In this document: positions 1 through 6,909 of the stretch, piece after piece | Layout: every line of letters starts with the position of its first letter | Numbering within the stretch: position 1 is the stretch's first letter | Origin: a virus | Virus record (IMG/VR): IMGVR_UViG_3300023172_000202 | Coordinates: 1 to 23,083 of that record | Reading direction: 5' to 3' (one strand) | Length of the DNA: 23,083 nt | Made by a program: the position numbers and the translations under genes | The notes under the pieces: model-generated | The model's database searches: none | Told to the model about the DNA's origin: nothing | What the model saw: only the letters and a program-made list of their open reading frames with translations

Positions 1-249
1 TTGTTTAATTTTATGACGGGCAGCAGTAACCTGTAGTGCCTGCGCTTCAACACTGCTGCCACCAAAAAGCGAACCCACCATCGATGGATTCTTTGCATGT
101 TGATCTGCCTCTGCAAGCGATTCCTTCGCATCAAAAAACTGGGCGAACTGCGCATACATATCCTGTACCTCACGTCCTTGTTCAATTGCCCCTTTTAACA
201 TCTTAAAAGCAGAGCCTGCCATTGACAACGCTGCTGCTACTTCTACCAT
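1..249 (-). CDS. Conserved phage protein, C-terminus cut by window edge
   Basis: An ATG at 247-249 opens 83 codons that run out of the window without a stop. The N-terminus MVEVAAALSMAGSAFKMLKG is followed by a helical, Gln- and Ala-rich stretch and the segment NPSMVGSLFGGSSVEAQAL. The start lies one base after the upstream stop codon, with AGAGAGG as ribosome binding site. From memory, a protein of this pattern (a SVE-Q-A segment in a helical protein) is conserved in marine T4-like phages beside secreted-protein genes; its function is unknown. No signal peptide is evident, unlike the five genes upstream of it. The reading frame is clear, the role is not. Confidence 0.75.
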   Translation of the reverse strand, partial: MVEVAAALSMAGSAFKMLKGAIEQGREVQDMYAQFAQFFDAKESLAEADQHAKNPSMVGSLFGGSSVEAQALQVTAARHKIKQ

Positions 250-250
250 T

Positions 251-733
251 TTAATCCTCTCTTGGTGGTCCTGCCATCAAGTTCGGTGCTGTCGGTAGTC
301 CAGATCCTTCAAACTTTAACTGACGCAGGTTTACTATTTCCTGCTGTAGTTTCATAACTTCCAATCGCTTCTTTTCTAATTCTAACTGATATAACGCATT
401 ACAATTCAACCTTTGCTTCGGTGCTCCTATCGGGATGGTGATCTTCCCGTATACACCAATGTCTCGCAAGAACTCACCTGTATTGTATCTGTTCATCATA
501 TATGGATCTTGCGAAGCAAGGTTGTAGATTGGATCTTCTTGGTTTAAAATACCAACTACTCCAAACTCTACGTTTGTGGATGACCCGATTGCTGCTGAGC
601 ACTCGACGTCACCTGCTCTAACTCTATCTGATTGGAAGGACTGGGGAGTTTGCGGTATCGCAAGGTTTATCCCGTTGTTCTGTCCATATACCGAACCAGA
701 AACTAAAAATAAAAACAACAATAATCTTTTCAT
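251..733 (-). CDS. Exported protein with C-terminal helix
   Basis: This 160-residue protein begins with a Sec signal peptide (MKRLLLFLFLVSGSVYG, then Q). Two cysteines follow in the mature part, including one in RLNCNALYQLELEKKRLE, which leads into an amphipathic, probably coiled-coil helix. I chose the ATG at 733 because it forms an ATGA overlap with the upstream stop. An in-frame ATG at 748 is possible but has a GAGG only two bases away. The DxxVYGKITIPIG plus RLxCxxLYxLELEkxRLE pattern resembles, from memory, a conserved exported protein of marine myoviruses. It is probably periplasmic or outer-membrane linked; the function is unknown. Confidence 0.85.
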   Translation of the reverse strand: MKRLLLFLFLVSGSVYGQNNGINLAIPQTPQSFQSDRVRAGDVECSAAIGSSTNVEFGVVGILNQEDPIYNLASQDPYMMNRYNTGEFLRDIGVYGKITIPIGAPKQRLNCNALYQLELEKKRLEVMKLQQEIVNLRQLKFEGSGLPTAPNLMAGPPRED

Positions 734-1104
734 CGTATTTTCGAACATATCCTCGAGGACACAACCGTTCTACTTACGTCCCCCTGTAAAATCATAGACC
801 GACTACAAATATAAACCGAACGAAGGTAGTCTGTCTCTCTAAAATAAATTACCACTTCTTTCTTTTTCAAATAATCTAACTGTACCGTCCTCTCTGCTGT
901 TGCGAATGGTACAGGTAGAAAATCTTCATCAAACACTTCAAATGTATAATATGAAACATCCTTTCGATTATTCCATAAGTACATCTTTGCTTGATATATC
1001 CCAGGAACAAATGAACCAGTTACCTTGGGATATGTGGGTGTCCACTGGTGAGCATAAACTTGCGCACACAGCAGACACCCGATTACCGCCATAACGAAGC
1101 GCAT
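730..1104 (-). CDS. Small exported beta-rich protein
   Basis: The protein has 124 residues, with a signal peptide ending near VYAHQW. The mature part is mostly predicted beta strands (YYTFEVFDEDFLPVPFATAE, KKKEVVIYFRE) and carries two cysteines in YICSRS and SRICSKI that could form a disulfide. The strand pattern recalls an immunoglobulin-like or pilus-chaperone N-domain, but no family is certain. It lies between two other exported proteins and overlaps the next gene by four bases, so the cassette is translationally coupled. Similar proteins are, from memory, found in T4-like marine phages. The biological role is unknown. Confidence 0.82.
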   Translation of the reverse strand: MRFVMAVIGCLLCAQVYAHQWTPTYPKVTGSFVPGIYQAKMYLWNNRKDVSYYTFEVFDEDFLPVPFATAERTVQLDYLKKKEVVIYFRETDYLRSVYICSRSMILQGDVSRTVVSSRICSKIR

Positions 1105-1107
1105 AGT

Positions 1108-1605
1108 TTATAGTGCTATGCAGTTCGCTTCTACGATTGCAGTATAAGTGCCTCCTGGGAGTGCCTTATTAAAACCGTAATCTGCTTCAGAACTTACCTT
1201 GAACCACGTACTACCAGCGATATCAAGATCGACTTCTGTCACATTATCGTACTCAACTTTGGAAGTGTCGTATGCTGACATACCAGCGTCAGATACTGCT
1301 TCGACAGAAGTTGATCCAGTCCAGTTAACAACGTCGTTCAACTGTGGACTCTGTGAGAAAGAAATCGGATGAGCAATTACTGCCTTGTATGCTTCAGCGA
1401 GGACAACATCGAATCGCACAACAGGTTCTACTCCACCGTCTGCTGCATCAGTACTGAGAATGCTAGCACTCGGGTTTCCATAAACACCCTGCTTATCAGT
1501 TGTCACCACACACTTAGACTCTACCTGCCCAATGATCGGTGTGTCTACAGCATATGCATTCATCGCTGCGAGCGATACACACAATGCCAACGTCTTTTTG
1601 AACAT
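1108..1605 (-). CDS. Exported pilin-like (spore-coat-U-like) protein
   Basis: This 165-residue protein has a clear signal peptide (MFKKTLALCVSLAAMNAYA). The mature region starts with strands and Cys32 and ends in LPGGTYTAIVEANCIAL with Cys162. The Cys pair and the terminal GGTYTA..V strand resemble fimbrial subunits and spore coat protein U domains. That points to an immunoglobulin-like exported fold, by pattern only. The ribosome binding site GAGGAG lies eight bases before ATG, and the start overlaps the previous stop as TAATG. It may be a surface or periplasmic partner of the neighbouring exported proteins. Confidence in the gene is high, in the fold moderate. Confidence 0.85.
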   Translation of the reverse strand: MFKKTLALCVSLAAMNAYAVDTPIIGQVESKCVVTTDKQGVYGNPSASILSTDAADGGVEPVVRFDVVLAEAYKAVIAHPISFSQSPQLNDVVNWTGSTSVEAVSDAGMSAYDTSKVEYDNVTEVDLDIAGSTWFKVSSEADYGFNKALPGGTYTAIVEANCIAL

Positions 1606-2489
1606 TACTGTTCTCCTCTATATTGAGATTTTACTAATTTATCATGAAGTAAGTCTTGCGCAAACTGTAGTCTACGACCCCGATTATTCCTCGGGAGTCT
1701 AGAATCTTTTAACACAACAGTGTCCTCTATAACGCCATCAGGCAACTGTTGAAAATATTGTTGAGAAAACTGACTTAACGCCATGACCTGATTGTGCTTA
1801 GCAGTATCCTCTGCGCCTTGTAGCGAACGCCCAACTATACCCAACACAGTTTCTAGGTCTACGTCTTCTTCTTCCTCTTCAGCATCTGCAAGTTTTGCTC
1901 TTTGTTTTTCTTCTTCGTCTTCATCGCGAAGCATCATTTCGCGATCTAACTCATCTTGCACAAACTGATCATTAATAGGATCAGCAACATCTGGGACGGG
2001 TGGTATATCAGGTATCTCGGGTTTGTATCCTGGGCAATCCGGATCTGCTTGTGGGTCATAGCAGGTGTCATATTGATAAGTGTATACCACAAAAGGGTCA
2101 TCAACTCTCCCTTTGCCTTCCCACTCAATACTTCCATCCCCCCAATACTCGATAGGTATTTGCGATATCGGTATAACTCTGTTTATTGTATTTCCTGGTA
2201 TTCCAGTCCAGTCATCAGTACTTCTAAATGTATATCCACCGTCTATAGGATTTTCGTTAGAAACGTGCACCAACATAGGATCATCAGGATCTTTCACTGT
2301 AGTGTATCTGTATATCACATTACTGACAGTCAACCCTGTCGCCTGAGGCAAGACATTGGACATAACCCAGTTATATCCAGAACTCGCCGCATTGGTTGTG
2401 GTGCCGAATACTTGCTCAGAGTAAGAGTAAGAGGGCAAGCAAACTAGCAATGCCGCCACTAGCAGCTGCGACAGTCTTATCCGTTTCAT
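1605..2489 (-). CDS. Exported acidic protein whose signal peptide is encoded inside the preceding gene
   Basis: The 294-residue protein begins MKRIRLSQLLVAALLVCLPS, a good Sec signal peptide. A beta-rich middle follows, then a proline-rich linker with two cysteines (YDTCYDPQADPDCPGYKP), an extremely acidic stretch around residues 185-215, and a Gln-rich helical C-terminus. The ATG at 2489 is supported by a strong Shine-Dalgarno (GAGGAAGG) five bases upstream. This start lies 74 bases inside the preceding gene in another frame, so the whole signal peptide is dual-coding. The next Met is about 42 residues on and would lose the signal. I do not recognise a function; it is probably periplasmic or surface. 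Confidence 0.85.
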   Translation of the reverse strand: MKRIRLSQLLVAALLVCLPSYSYSEQVFGTTTNAASSGYNWVMSNVLPQATGLTVSNVIYRYTTVKDPDDPMLVHVSNENPIDGGYTFRSTDDWTGIPGNTINRVIPISQIPIEYWGDGSIEWEGKGRVDDPFVVYTYQYDTCYDPQADPDCPGYKPEIPDIPPVPDVADPINDQFVQDELDREMMLRDEDEEEKQRAKLADAEEEEEDVDLETVLGIVGRSLQGAEDTAKHNQVMALSQFSQQYFQQLPDGVIEDTVVLKDSRLPRNNRGRRLQFAQDLLHDKLVKSQYRGEQ

Positions 2490-3021
2490 CCAATCCTTCC
2501 TCTGGTTTTACGTTTTCTTCTACTGTGTTACCTTCTGCTAACCACGCTGCTCTTGCCTGATCACCAATAAGTCCGTCATAAGGACAAGGTGTTCCAGCAT
2601 TCATCATTGCCTTAAACACTCTTTCATCCTGACACATCATTGACACCGCTGCAACTTTCATACCCATATCGTACAAGGTCTTTGCGTTCTTGAGTCGTTC
2701 ACAGTTTTCGTCAGTAAACTGCGTACCAGTAGAGATACCAAGAATCTGCGTTTGTACTGCACCAGCAACTCCGAACGTACAGAGGTCGGAGTTGGAAGTG
2801 TTTATAGTAGGAGTGATTGCTGAAGCAGGTGGAGACTTCAGTGTTGTGGTTGTGTTGCCGTTCGTAGTCACTGTACTGTTAGTGACCGACTCGGTTCTAA
2901 TAACATCATCAAGCGGTTGGTTTTCATCTTGCGCTATCGCCTCTGATGCAACAACTGCTAATGTTACTACTAATATAGCGGCACAGATAATGCGCCATAG
3001 ACTTGCGTCCAGTTTATCCAT
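2416..3021 (-). CDS. Exported or membrane-anchored conserved phage protein
   Basis: I place the start at ATG 3021, with AGGA nine bases upstream; a TTG at 3054 is also in frame but has no such signal. The 201-residue product has an N-terminal hydrophobic segment (WRIICAAILVVTLAVVASEAIAQ). A Thr/Asn-rich linker follows, then a Cys-containing core with LCTFGVAGAVQTQILGIST, NCERLKNAKTLYDMGMKVAA and MMCQDERVF. It ends in a hydrophobic tail (GGIASLLALLLLL). The core matches, from memory, a protein conserved in cyanophages and pelagiphages. Both ends look membrane-associated. It leads the exported-protein cassette; no enzyme motif is visible. Confidence 0.85.
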   Translation of the reverse strand: MDKLDASLWRIICAAILVVTLAVVASEAIAQDENQPLDDVIRTESVTNSTVTTNGNTTTTLKSPPASAITPTINTSNSDLCTFGVAGAVQTQILGISTGTQFTDENCERLKNAKTLYDMGMKVAAVSMMCQDERVFKAMMNAGTPCPYDGLIGDQARAAWLAEGNTVEENVKPEEGLDETDKTVAAASGGIASLLALLLLL

Positions 3022-3145
3022 TTTACCATTTCCTAATGTAGTTTTGTCCAACAAATCAAATCAGATTTGCATAGTATTATTCGTAATTACAAAAGAAAAT
3101 AAAACAGGGACGTCAGGTCAAGCACATAACGGAGACCACGAATAT
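3022..3145. other. Intergenic region before the exported-protein cassette
   Basis: This gap is 124 bases long. It holds the AGGA ribosome binding site of the gene starting at 3021. I see no convincing late octamer, no clean -35/-10 pair with 16-18 base spacing and no strong terminator hairpin. An AT-rich stretch at about 3065-3110 could hide a weak promoter. Confidence 0.4.
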
Positions 3146-4273
3146 TTAGTCGCCGTACATCTTAGAAAACGCTTTCGTGTATTTTGACGGTTTAGTTTTA
3201 GTTGTTTTGTCGCCAGGAGCAGGTTTGTATGCCTTTGGATCTGAGTCTGACATTTTAGTCTGCTTCTTAAACTGAACATCGCGCCGACGTTTCATCGACT
3301 TACTTAAACCTTTATGGTATGCTTTTGGTTGGGAACCCTTGCGATCTTTAATGTCAGGGTCTTGAGGAGTTTTTGGTTCTTCGCGCATATTGAGCGTCGC
3401 ATATCTCTTGCCACCAGTGGGTGACGGAACAAACTCTGCGCTGGACACATATTCATCCAACTTTTCAATGGCATCTAGCCATTTGCGGACAACTTTATCT
3501 TCGCCTAGTTCGACGATGACATAGTTGCTACCCAGATGAGTGATAGTGCCTACCTCTTCAGATTCTTTAATAACAACCTGATCACCAACTTCAAATAACT
3601 CACCCTTTACAAACTTCTCGCGAGTCTCTGACACAGGGTCAAGTTCTACGTGACGTTTGAATACAGTTTCTTCTTTGATGCCCATACCGTTGCGCACATC
3701 AACAAACAACTTCTTCGCGTCCTTGTTACTCATAGATCCGAGACCTTGTGAGAAACCTGCGAAGTCATTATCCGCTGCAAACGCACGGAGTTTGGAAGCA
3801 GACATTCCCTCTACACCTTCGGCGTCAGGATCGCGTGCTCCAGCAGAAACTACTTGGATGTTCTTGAAATTGTAAAATCCGTGCTTACCCTTCACACCAT
3901 TATACTTTTCTAGCAATGTCGTAAACTCTCGTACACGGTCAGAACCAACAACCATGACCAAGTTTTTAAAACCTTGCTCATACAGATATGATGCTGCATC
4001 AAAGGCAGTGCGGACTTTCTTGTTGATCAAAACTCGACGAGCGTGACGAGGAAACATCTTACGAACATGCTTTACCTTCGCGCTGTAGTCGAGTGGATTT
4101 TTCTTGGCGTCTTGCGACTGAGATAGGAAAACAAAATAAGGATTTTTGCCCGCATTTTTTGCGAGCATGTCTAACAACTTCTGATGACCAGAGGTTGGAG
4201 GATTCATACGACCGAAGGTAAAATAAGCGACCTTTGCTTCTTCTACCAGATAGTCATTAAACGACTTAATCAT
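3146..4273 (-). CDS. Cytidylyltransferase-like protein with KOW-like domain
   Basis: The 375-residue protein starts at ATG 4273, behind GGGAG at five bases. Residues 14-165 form a nucleotidyltransferase (HIGH superfamily) fold. The signature is NPPTSGHQ at 24-31, a variant of the HxGH nucleotide-binding motif; VVGSDR lies at 108-113 and MSASKLR at 157-163 corresponds to the ISSTxxR motif. Such enzymes transfer a nucleotidyl group, as in NMN or phosphopantetheine adenylyltransferases; the substrate here is unknown. Residues about 224-270 look like a KOW/SH3 barrel (GDQVVIKESEEVGTITHLG). The basic tail ends AYKPAPGDKTTKTKPSKYTK, a motif I recall from cyanophages. A late-type octamer precedes it. 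Confidence 0.88.
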   Translation of the reverse strand: MIKSFNDYLVEEAKVAYFTFGRMNPPTSGHQKLLDMLAKNAGKNPYFVFLSQSQDAKKNPLDYSAKVKHVRKMFPRHARRVLINKKVRTAFDAASYLYEQGFKNLVMVVGSDRVREFTTLLEKYNGVKGKHGFYNFKNIQVVSAGARDPDAEGVEGMSASKLRAFAADNDFAGFSQGLGSMSNKDAKKLFVDVRNGMGIKEETVFKRHVELDPVSETREKFVKGELFEVGDQVVIKESEEVGTITHLGSNYVIVELGEDKVVRKWLDAIEKLDEYVSSAEFVPSPTGGKRYATLNMREEPKTPQDPDIKDRKGSQPKAYHKGLSKSMKRRRDVQFKKQTKMSDSDPKAYKPAPGDKTTKTKPSKYTKAFSKMYGD

Positions 4274-4293
4274 GTCGTCTCCCTACGACTACA

Positions 4294-4788
4294 TTATTTA
4301 TTTTTAGCAGCAGATGCTGCCTTCTTTCTCTCACGATCTGCTTTTCTAACGTCGGGGATTAACCTTCTGGCAATACGATCTAAGCGAGGTTTCATCTTGT
4401 CAAGTTTCTTTTCGTATGACTGACGCATAGCGAAACTCATATCTTGCTTTGACTTGCCCCTAGTCAATTTCTTGAGCATGAGCAATCTCGCTTTCTTCTT
4501 TGCACGTCTCTTGATAACATCCATTGTTGGAGTTCTTTTCAGTGCACGAAGTCTTCCAATTTTAATACGTCCCTTCATCTTCTTCATCATCTGACGTTTC
4601 TTAATACGCTGAGCATGCGTGAGTGCTTCTTCTATCTTCTCACCTTCAGGTTGGTAAGAAGCATACTCGGCATTGCTGCCAGCACCTTGCTGCTTTTTGC
4701 GTTTGGCCGCTTGATAGTTGATATACTCACCCATTCCTGGAGCATAGTCGACCACGAGAAAATCTTTAAATGAAAGTGGTTTAGGCAC
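4294..4788 (-). CDS. Very basic phage protein, GTG start
   Basis: The start codon is GTG at 4788, with AGGA seven bases upstream; the next in-frame Met would remove 18 residues. The 164-residue product is extremely rich in Lys and Arg from about residue 60 on (for example RIKKRQMMKKMKGRIKIGRL) and is predicted to be all helical. The N-terminal part, SFKDFLVVDYAPGMGEY, is acidic and separate. The composition suggests nucleic-acid binding or an internal virion protein. From memory, cyanophages carry an equivalent beside the ligase-like and nucleotidyltransferase-like genes. Its stop is followed after 20 bases by the next gene. Function is inferred only. Confidence 0.83.
   Translation of the reverse strand: MPKPLSFKDFLVVDYAPGMGEYINYQAAKRKKQQGAGSNAEYASYQPEGEKIEEALTHAQRIKKRQMMKKMKGRIKIGRLRALKRTPTMDVIKRRAKKKARLLMLKKLTRGKSKQDMSFAMRQSYEKKLDKMKPRLDRIARRLIPDVRKADRERKKAASAAKNK
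4295..4302 (-). promoter_or_regulatory. Late-promoter-like octamer before the cytidylyltransferase-like gene
   Basis: AATAAATA on the minus strand differs by one base from the T4 late octamer TATAAATA. It overlaps the stop codon of the basic-protein gene and lies 21 bases before ATG 4273. The perfect octamers at 8197 and 8997 lie 24 and 18 bases before their genes, so the geometry matches. Confidence 0.4.
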
Positions 4789-4790
4789 GT

Positions 4791-6026
4791 TTAATTCCTA
4801 CTAGGTTTATCCCATCCTTTTAATATATCTGGTGAAAAGTTGTTATATGAAAATTCCATACGATCAACTAACTTCACCGCATCACCACCAAGTTTGTCGA
4901 TAGCAACAAATCCTTCTTGACCTGTTACCTTGTAACCCTTCCGCGTTTTAACAAAAGTGCTTATATTCGCAAGGGCATTGAGTTTATTTATAAGGATCAG
5001 TTTCGCCAATACAATATTCTTTTGCAGTTCGAACATAGCGATTAATGATGCGGTGTTTTGCTTCGAGAAGAACGCCATAATTTTGTTGAGTTTTTCTCTT
5101 TGTGCCTTCTTACCACGCTCCGTGGATCGCTTATCTATCTCTGCTTTGTACTTCGTGCGCAACCAACGCTGTAACGCGATTACGTGTCTACGCGAGTCTT
5201 GTATGACCATACCCTTACGGACGAATGTGTTATTAAACTGTTCGATCAACTGAGCGAGATCTTGATTCGCCTCAAGTTGTCGCAGGGTGCTGCCAGCAAT
5301 CTTCTGAAATATTTTACCAGCAGTTGAAAGGTATTCGGTCACTTCTTTAGTTTTGGCAGCAGTCAAAGTAGCAGTCGTCACGTCACGAAGCATAGCATCC
5401 TGACTCCAAACCTTACGACTGTTCTTCAGAGCACCAACGTTGACGCCGAATGATGCTCGCATACTTTCAAACGTATCACCAGTGTATGTTGTATGCCACA
5501 CGATACCGATACGAGCAGTCTTCACTTCTTTCGCCGCAGCACTTCCCTTTGGCAAAGCATACACGATAGTGTTGGGATGGAATGTAACATAACTTTCGCC
5601 ACCAATATTCTTGGTCGCTACATCTCCAGGACCAAACAAGAAGTCACCCTGTATGACACCCTTGATGCCAAGAGCAGGGAGTTCCTCAAGTGCAGCGTTG
5701 AGTTTTACATTCAAGTCGCCGGAAGTGTCAGCGTCGACATCTGCCTTCGTCTTGTATACTTTAGGATTCTTGTTGAAGATACCCTTCTTCGCCACGAAGA
5801 ACTTACCGTCGCGAGGATCGATGCCTGCGAAGATAGCAGGGGCACCGTCCCACTTGACGGAGATATCACCTTTATGTTTGCCAGCTAGCATATCCCGCAA
5901 CCCACGAAGGGCATTAATCGCCTCTCGGGTGCCATTGACCCCACCATAGAGGACTTTGTCCTCGATGTGAGTCATGTGAGTGTTCTTCGCCTCAGAGAGC
6001 ATTTGATGTGTCATAAACGATTTCAT
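4791..6026 (-). CDS. Nucleic-acid ligase/nucleotidyltransferase-fold protein (DUF6267-like)
   Basis: The 411-residue protein contains VKWDGAP at residues 57-63, matching motif I (KxDG) of covalent nucleotidyltransferases such as DNA and RNA ligases; Lys58 would be the adenylated residue. GVIQGDFLFGPG at 123-134 and RIGIVWHTTY at 172-181 fit motifs III/IIIa and IV. The C-terminal half is helical and lacks a recognisable OB fold. This suggests a ligase-like enzyme of unknown substrate, as seen, from memory, in marine T4-like phages. The N-terminal MTHIEDKVLYGG segment is typical of those homologues and supports the start. No Shine-Dalgarno precedes ATG 6026, and a promoter ends six bases upstream, so the transcript is probably leaderless. 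Confidence 0.87.
   Translation of the reverse strand: MKSFMTHQMLSEAKNTHMTHIEDKVLYGGVNGTREAINALRGLRDMLAGKHKGDISVKWDGAPAIFAGIDPRDGKFFVAKKGIFNKNPKVYKTKADVDADTSGDLNVKLNAALEELPALGIKGVIQGDFLFGPGDVATKNIGGESYVTFHPNTIVYALPKGSAAAKEVKTARIGIVWHTTYTGDTFESMRASFGVNVGALKNSRKVWSQDAMLRDVTTATLTAAKTKEVTEYLSTAGKIFQKIAGSTLRQLEANQDLAQLIEQFNNTFVRKGMVIQDSRRHVIALQRWLRTKYKAEIDKRSTERGKKAQREKLNKIMAFFSKQNTASLIAMFELQKNIVLAKLILINKLNALANISTFVKTRKGYKVTGQEGFVAIDKLGGDAVKLVDRMEFSYNNFSPDILKGWDKPSRN
4985..4992 (-). promoter_or_regulatory. Possible internal late promoter octamer
   Basis: A perfect TATAAATA octamer on the minus strand lies inside the ligase-fold gene, about 200 bases before the basic-protein gene. It may serve as a late promoter for the downstream genes. 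It also encodes ordinary codons of that protein (Ile-Asn-Lys), so chance is a fair explanation. Confidence 0.3.
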
Positions 6027-6032
6027 ACGGGC

Positions 6033-6061
6033 ATTGTACTATATCTGGACACAAAAGTAAA
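6033..6061 (-). promoter_or_regulatory. Sigma70-type promoter, predicted leaderless
   Basis: On the minus strand, -35 TTTACT (6061-6056) and -10 TACAAT (6038-6033) are separated by 17 bases. The ATG of the ligase-fold gene follows the -10 after six bases, which puts the expected transcription start on or within two bases of the A of ATG. No Shine-Dalgarno is visible. The shared upstream box found at three other promoters of this window is absent here. Confidence 0.6.
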
Positions 6062-6089
6062 GGATTGTTTGGCTATATGCATATAACTT

Positions 6090-6908
6090 TTAGTTCTCAA
6101 CCAGCACCATATCGAAGTCACAGGATACCGTATTATTGGTGCCCCCAGTGATCCGGACGTCGATATTGGATTTCTCAGTAATCTTCAGCGGAGTTACAAA
6201 CTGCGTCTCACCAGTACCAGAGTACAGCGAGATTGTGGACTGGACTCGGAACACGCCACCGAACGGTCTGACCATCAAACGAATAATGCTTGACGTCTGC
6301 TTTGACGAGGACACTCTCAGGTTCGACAGGTATGCGGTGTGCCCAGCAGGAACCGTATACACTGACATCAAAGTTTGTCCGTACCCTGCGGCGATCTCAC
6401 CAACCTTGGTTGCGCCAGCATTAATGCTAATCTTTCCGACGTTAGTTGCTCCGCTCGCAACAAAGGCACGATGAACCACAATATATTGGTTACTGCTCGC
6501 TGCGGTGTTTGTCCCACCCGCCATGGTCAGAGTATCTGAGATCTCATTATAGTTGGCGTCCAAACCTTCTACTACAATTGTTTGTGCGCCAGAACCACCG
6601 TTGGTATCATCGCCGCTGGTACTAACTGCTACCACCGTCCCAGGAGTGTAGTCCCAAGGATATAGTAGTGTCGATGATGTATCGGCTGGAGACCAGATCG
6701 TGGATAGGTTGCCGCTGTTAGTACCGTCGACCAAACCAAACTTGTGTACGACGCTGTACCCAGTTACCTGACCAGCAGCAATAGGAATGTTCGCCGCGTC
6801 ACCAAAACTGTTGATGATATTACCGTTTTGATCGCCGAGCATAGTGACTTCATAGATGTCTTCATTATTGCCAAGCATTGTTTGGAAATGTTTATTAAAC
6901 TGCGCCAT
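6090..6908 (-). CDS. Putative virion structural protein, beta-rich
   Basis: I chose ATG 6908, which lies one base after the previous stop with AAGG nine bases upstream. An in-frame start 17 codons earlier would overlap the preceding gene. The 272-residue product begins MAQFNKHFQTMLGNNEDIYE. It is dominated by Gly, Thr, Ser and Asn with many short strands (GAQTIVVEGLDANYNEISDT, YTVPAGHTAYLSNLRVSSS). This composition is typical of phage neck, tail or head decoration proteins, and a like protein is, from memory, known among marine T4-like phages. It is transcribed with the large unknown gene from the late promoter at 8197-8204, which fits a structural role. No Cys-rich or catalytic motif is seen. 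Confidence 0.82.
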   Translation of the reverse strand: MAQFNKHFQTMLGNNEDIYEVTMLGDQNGNIINSFGDAANIPIAAGQVTGYSVVHKFGLVDGTNSGNLSTIWSPADTSSTLLYPWDYTPGTVVAVSTSGDDTNGGSGAQTIVVEGLDANYNEISDTLTMAGGTNTAASSNQYIVVHRAFVASGATNVGKISINAGATKVGEIAAGYGQTLMSVYTVPAGHTAYLSNLRVSSSKQTSSIIRLMVRPFGGVFRVQSTISLYSGTGETQFVTPLKITEKSNIDVRITGGTNNTVSCDFDMVLVEN

Positions 6909-6909
6909 T

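Noticed and set aside
1956-2447. 163-codon open frame on the plus strand
   Set aside because: It lies opposite well-supported minus-strand genes, has no ribosome binding site and shows no protein-like composition.
4257-4269. Another copy of the promoter box (AAGTCGTTTAATG)
   Set aside because: It lies inside the first codons of the cytidylyltransferase-like gene (Lys-Ser-Phe-Asn), differs from the box after eight bases, and has no -35/-10 pair at the expected distance.
5493-5949. Plus-strand open frames opposite the ligase-fold gene
   Set aside because: The minus-strand gene has clear catalytic motifs; the plus-strand frames are shadows without motifs.
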